From: Pseudoxanthomonas composti
Lineage (GTDB): Bacteria; Pseudomonadota; Gammaproteobacteria; Xanthomonadales; Xanthomonadaceae
Assembly (NCBI RefSeq): GCF_004122095.1
Contig: NZ_SAWZ01000002.1
Span: forward strand, 530,628 to 594,627
Length of the DNA stretch: 64,000 nt
Direction of reading: 5' to 3'
Shown: in pieces, positions 61,901 to 64,000 of the stretch
Numbering within the stretch: position 1 is the stretch's first letter
Layout of the letters: every line of letters starts with the position of its first letter
Notes under the pieces: model-generated
What the model was told of the DNA's origin: nothing
The model's input: only the letters and a program-made list of their open reading frames with translations
Database searches by the model: none
Position numbers and translations under genes: made by a program

Positions 61901-62354
61901 CATCAAGCAGGACGAGCGCGAGGTCGGCACGCTGAGCAAGCGCATGAAGTCCGGCTCCGGCGGCGAACACCGCGCACCGCTGTACGTGATCGCCGGCGCC
62001 TCGCTGGCCTCGGCCTACGGCAAGAAGGTCACCGACAGCAGCGGGCTGGGCGTGATCCTGCTGGACGAGTTCGGCGACAAGATCGACGCCCAGAACGCCC
62101 GCGCCATCACCGACTACCTGCGCTCGCTGGGCCTGCAGCTGATCCTGGCCGCGCCTGACACCGCGCAAGGCACGCTGACCGGCGTGCTGGACAGCTACAT
62201 CGAACTGTTCCGCGACGACAGCTACCTGAACGTCAATCGCGTGGAGATCAGCGCCCGCGGGCGCGAACTGCTGGAAAGCGACCAGTTCGTCCTGCACCCG
62301 GAGCTGCTGGAAGCCGAGGTGGCCAGGATCATCGCCGAGGAAAAGCCGGCGTGA
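58923..62354 (+). CDS. jetC: Wadjet JetC / MksB-type SMC-like ATPase
   Basis: 1143 aa motor subunit that loops DNA. N-terminal Walker A APNGAGKSAILDALQIVMLG (near residue 36), long coiled coils (~290-420 and ~650-900) with a hinge-like middle (DLVRIVDPDWQPAVEAYLRR), and the C-terminal head with signature SGSGGEHRAPLYVIAGASLA and Walker B GVILLDEFGDKID, followed by LQLILAAPD. Typical JetC/MksB length. The next gene to the right is copper-related; the JetD nuclease expected in a complete Wadjet operon is not present. Confidence 0.9.
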   Translation: MYLLERAHLVQFFLFDATTLEFDRTTAIIAPNGAGKSAILDALQIVMLGADGGQLHFNAQAGGKHRARSIRDYCLGIFREGEDGRARETATTYLSLVFRDSQSGTALTAGIALGASLREPDHRVHGWYLLPEVALTLDAHLERGANGQQVPLAWPAFKSMANAACKQAGGSLVLPAAPGRFVDDLLKRLRPGTAYADPVAYRKSFQNALNLQRVDDVDLFVRTRIAEDRPTDIAKFRTLMEGFGQIKETIDEVVARIGTAEEVEHAYKAVARHAVRAASYRALSATYLVERHGEEEYEAEQELEAAREAAEACQREIQRLTSERHRAGQDLEAAAQRLQQMPGYGQQAAWGTALRQSEAAVTHTARQLEGEIKRVQGALTGIGRIPALEAHHPQLQDALSPWLALQSALQARADDAALPDPAETLRGVAHDSLSSLAPLHQAVTGQLQSLRNQLGEAQQAERTARNNQQRASAGKAELHPDVSRLRDYLADAGIEATPVCDLVRIVDPDWQPAVEAYLRRHVEALLIAPDQEEDAMRVYRSLRGPQAVYGVKLALASQARRARVSTARDSVAVLVEGDNADAVDYLRMQLGELKRVSTEKEAIATRSALTQDGFLTKGGSIERRRLPGSDELKIGAAESRERRQRIDRELQRYGTDARRLKQELDALEQHTAAFSALRQADAVADRLHALALQLEETTADLRRQRMEHAADASPDLMHLSQRRDECQGRLSALEAAIGKANQAIGAAAARQQGADKALANVQARAQLIHEEARQASRHPDADPHVVDEARQELDEAHETLEARIAQCEKRAQTARDRLASALPQAWAGLTTYAAHYHLRLELSSDQWRESATLVDGELKRLRETELVEHQARAEEAYRIAVNTFRTNVASTLYDNFTRLRQQINALNATLRRSPVFSNNERYQFRHEIVPELKELHAFILRVGDVGSEDTLFGNVGELPAVFRDIIDGGAESRGRTGPSPLDDYRLFYRFEVIIKQDEREVGTLSKRMKSGSGGEHRAPLYVIAGASLASAYGKKVTDSSGLGVILLDEFGDKIDAQNARAITDYLRSLGLQLILAAPDTAQGTLTGVLDSYIELFRDDSYLNVNRVEISARGRELLESDQFVLHPELLEAEVARIIAEEKPA

Positions 62355-62397
62355 GTCGGCCGATCCAACAGATGCAGCGTTAGTGGGAAGAGCTCCA

Positions 62398-62528
62398 GTG
62401 GGAGCGGCTCTTGAGCAAATGAATTCTGTAGGAGCGGCTTTTGTGGGAGCGGCTTCAGCCGCGAAGAGGCTCTACCGGCAAAGCCCTTCCCGGCTAGTGG
62501 CCCGAGGCCACCTAGAGCCGCTCCCACA
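62398..62528. repeat. REP-like palindrome with decayed half-copies
   Basis: Main element at 62442-62528 (arms 'tgtgggagcggcttcagccg' and 'gagccgctcccaca'), preceded by partial copies at 62398-62441. It separates the jet operon from the convergent copper genes. Confidence 0.8.
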
Positions 62529-62543
62529 GGTCCCCACTCACCG

Positions 62544-63047
62544 TCATCGCGCGAAAGGCTTGGTCCCGCCATCTCCGGCAAGCAGCTCGACCGTGTAGGC
62601 GTCCACGCGCCCATCCGGCGCTTCCATCCCCGGCGAGCCGATGGGCATCCCAGGCAATACCAGACCACGCGCCTTGGGCCTGGCGGCCAGCAGGTGCTTG
62701 ATGTGTTCGGCCGGCACGTGGCCCTCCACCACATAGCCCCCGATCTCGGCGGTGTGGCAGGACTGCTTCGACGATGGCACACCCAAGCGTTGCTTGACTG
62801 CGGCCATGTCCGTTTCGTCCTTCGCGGTGACCTTGAACCCGGCCTGCTGCAGATGCCTGATCCAGCCATTGCAGCAGCCACAGTTCGGATCCTTGTGTAC
62901 CACCACTTCCGGCAGCGACGTGGTGGCTTCGGCGGCCGAGTGTGCGGCATGGCCGTCATGGCCACGATGGACATGCGCGCCTGGCGCTTGAGCGAAAGCC
63001 CCCAGCGGCATGGCGGTCACGATCAACAACATCCAGGTCTTTTGCAT
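62544..63047 (-). CDS. DUF411 periplasmic metal-binding protein
   Basis: 167 aa with a signal peptide (LLIVTAMPLGAFAQAP). A His-rich stretch (HVHRGHDGHAAHSA) and the conserved VVVHKDPNCGCCNGWIRHL (CxCC) and CHTAEIGGYVVEGHVPAEHI are the DUF411 hallmarks; these proteins accompany copper-resistance operons and probably bind copper. The ATG at 63047 follows a purine-rich AGGAGAAAG. It is downstream of copB in the same orientation (51 nt gap). Confidence 0.88.
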   Translation of the reverse strand: MQKTWMLLIVTAMPLGAFAQAPGAHVHRGHDGHAAHSAAEATTSLPEVVVHKDPNCGCCNGWIRHLQQAGFKVTAKDETDMAAVKQRLGVPSSKQSCHTAEIGGYVVEGHVPAEHIKHLLAARPKARGLVLPGMPIGSPGMEAPDGRVDAYTVELLAGDGGTKPFAR

Positions 63048-63098
63048 CTTGCTTTCTCCTGTTGGGCGGAGGCCTTCTTCGCAGCGCTCCGCTGATGG

Positions 63099-64000
63099 TC
63101 AGAACCACACCCGCACGCCTGCGACCCAACGGGTCTGGCGCGCCCGCTCGCCGGCCACTTCGCGCAGCTCGGCGGTACGACCGAAACTGCGCTCATGCAC
63201 GATGCCCACGTAAGGGGCGAAGCGACGCTTGAACTCATACCGCAGCCGTAAGCCCGCTTCGGCGGTGCTGATGCCCGAGGCGACACCACGCCTGGCATCA
63301 TCCCTGGCCTGCAGGCTGAGCTCCACCGCAGGCTGCAGGATCAGGCGATTGGTCAGCAGCACGTCGTACTCGGCCTCCAGCCGCGCCTCGGCCTGGCCCG
63401 CTTTGCCAAGATACACCGTGGCCTGCACCTCGAAGCGGTAAGGCGCCAGGCCCATGACGCCGAGGGCCAGCCAGTCCTGCGCAGGACCGGGCGCGGTGTC
63501 ATGGCGCAGCCCGGCCACCACGTCCCACCAGCGCGACACGCTGCGCCCGTAGAGCAGTTCGACATCGGCCGACGCCAGGCGCCCGCCAGTGCGCTCGCCC
63601 ATGCTGCGCACCCACAGGCGATCCAGGTCGGTGCCGATCCAGCCCTGCGCTTCCCACGCAAGGCCGGTGCCTGGCGCGGCGTCCCAAGCCTCCAGCCGGT
63701 CCAGCAGGACGTAACGGTTCACGCCATCGTCGTGCATGGCATGCGGATGCGCCGGCGCCACCGCGGCCGCGCGATCGGCATCGGTCAACACCGGGATCGG
63801 CGTCCGCGGCAAGGCTCGGCCGCCGTGGTCCCTCTGCGAGTGGTCCATCTGCGAGTGGTCCATCTGCGAGTGGTCCATCTGCGAGTGGTCCATCTGCGAG
63901 TGGTCCATCTGCGAGTGGTCCATCTGCGAGTGGTCCATCTGCGAGTGGTCCATCTGCGAGTGGTCCATCTGCGAGTGGTCCATCTGCGAGTGGTCCATCT
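63099..64000 (-). CDS. copB: Copper resistance protein B (CopB), 5' end outside window
   Basis: Outer-membrane beta-barrel protein that helps sequester or transport copper. The visible 299 residues consist of at least eleven MDHSQ repeats (63834-63998 and beyond the edge), a linker (ALPRTPIPVLTDADRAAAV) and the CopB barrel: YVLLDRLEAWDAAPGTGLAW, GRLASADVELLYGRSVSRWW, VGLRHDTAPGP-like (AGLRHDTAPGPAQDW), and RFAPYVGIVHERSFGRTAEL, ending GVRVWF with the terminal Phe typical of barrel proteins. copA probably lies to the right outside the window. Confidence 0.88.
   Translation of the reverse strand, partial: MDHSQMDHSQMDHSQMDHSQMDHSQMDHSQMDHSQMDHSQMDHSQMDHSQMDHSQRDHGGRALPRTPIPVLTDADRAAAVAPAHPHAMHDDGVNRYVLLDRLEAWDAAPGTGLAWEAQGWIGTDLDRLWVRSMGERTGGRLASADVELLYGRSVSRWWDVVAGLRHDTAPGPAQDWLALGVMGLAPYRFEVQATVYLGKAGQAEARLEAEYDVLLTNRLILQPAVELSLQARDDARRGVASGISTAEAGLRLRYEFKRRFAPYVGIVHERSFGRTAELREVAGERARQTRWVAGVRVWF
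63834..63998 (-). repeat. In-frame 15 bp tandem repeat array (MDHSQ) in copB
   Basis: Eleven visible, nearly identical copies of a 15 bp unit (gagtggtccatctgc on the plus strand) continuing past the window edge. Each copy encodes Met-Asp-His-Ser-Gln, a likely copper-binding unit. DNA identity between copies is almost perfect, so copy number may vary by slippage. Confidence 0.9.

Noticed and set aside
58923..62354. JetC as an SbcC or RecN DNA-repair ATPase
   Set aside because: It is encoded directly after jetA and jetB with overlapping starts, and there is no SbcD-type nuclease gene; the head motifs fit JetC/MksB.
63834..63998. Regular short repeats as a possible CRISPR array
   Set aside because: Units are 15 bp, contiguous without spacers, and in frame with the CopB protein as MDHSQ copies.

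Overview
The window is GC-rich (roughly two thirds G+C), densely packed chromosome from a gammaproteobacterium of the Xanthomonadaceae/Lysobacteraceae (Xanthomonas, Stenotrophomonas, Pseudoxanthomonas or Lysobacter relatives). The grounds are the paired TonB-dependent receptors with plant-polysaccharide enzymes (CUT-locus style), a LOV-domain hybrid histidine kinase, and repeated 'gtgggagcggcttcagccgcgaag' intergenic palindromes. There is no rRNA, tRNA or CRISPR array, and no complete insertion sequence or prophage.

Layout. (1) 1-2289: metNIQ methionine ABC importer, metN cut by the left edge. (2) 2290-2950: noncoding, with a tandemly duplicated ~207 bp unit. (3) 2951-21436: a galactose/plant glycan utilisation locus. 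One operon carries a FadR-type GntR regulator, KDPGal aldolase, galactonate dehydratase, SDR sugar dehydrogenase, SMP-30 lactonase and an SSS symporter. Around it lie a 2-keto-3-deoxygalactonate kinase, a secreted aldose epimerase, GH93-like, GH43 and GH5-like secreted hydrolases and two TonB receptors. Together these make a De Ley-Doudoroff route: import, mutarotation, oxidation to lactone, hydrolysis, dehydration, phosphorylation, aldol cleavage. Four copies of a 13 bp near-palindrome (ATTGTCNGATAAT-like) upstream of the regulator operon, galM, dgoK and the GH43 gene define a probable regulon. (4) 21437-24250: a gene-poor stretch with three small proteins of unknown role and a dif/XerCD-like 28-mer.

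(5) 24251-33749: an ECF11-type sigma factor and its ChrR anti-sigma, divergent from a nine-gene lipid operon: periplasmic protein, delta-9 desaturase, FAD amine-oxidase-like protein, DUF1365, CFA-type methyltransferase, DUF2878, DUF1295, a second CFA-type methyltransferase and a Blc lipocalin. Gene types match the singlet-oxygen (RpoE-ChrR) response known in Rhodobacter. (6) 33979-40391, minus strand: a tightly overlapping seven-gene operon, T_hemolysin/GNAT-like protein, AMP-forming acyl ligase, haem-oxygenase-like diiron enzyme, SDR, TPR protein, OmpR-family regulator and histidine kinase. It is preceded by four direct repeats at exact 11 bp spacing. It looks like an undescribed acyl-derived metabolite pathway wired to its own two-component system, and it is the best candidate for a novel system here.

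(7) 40673-54178: mixed genes: FAD monooxygenase, DUF6321 plus a histone-H1-like Lys/Ala protein, a LOV photoreceptor kinase, a GH15 enzyme, an SDR/GMC/hydrolase-fusion oxidoreductase operon, a DUF2383 protein and a GH109-like secreted oxidoreductase. (8) 54411-62354: a penicillin-acylase-family Ntn hydrolase, then jetABC (Wadjet/MksFEB-type condensin) with no jetD beside it. (9) 62544-64000: copper genes, a DUF411 protein and a copB-like gene with a 15 bp repeat array (MDHSQ), cut by the right edge.

Functions are assigned from motifs and family recognition by eye; no database search was run.
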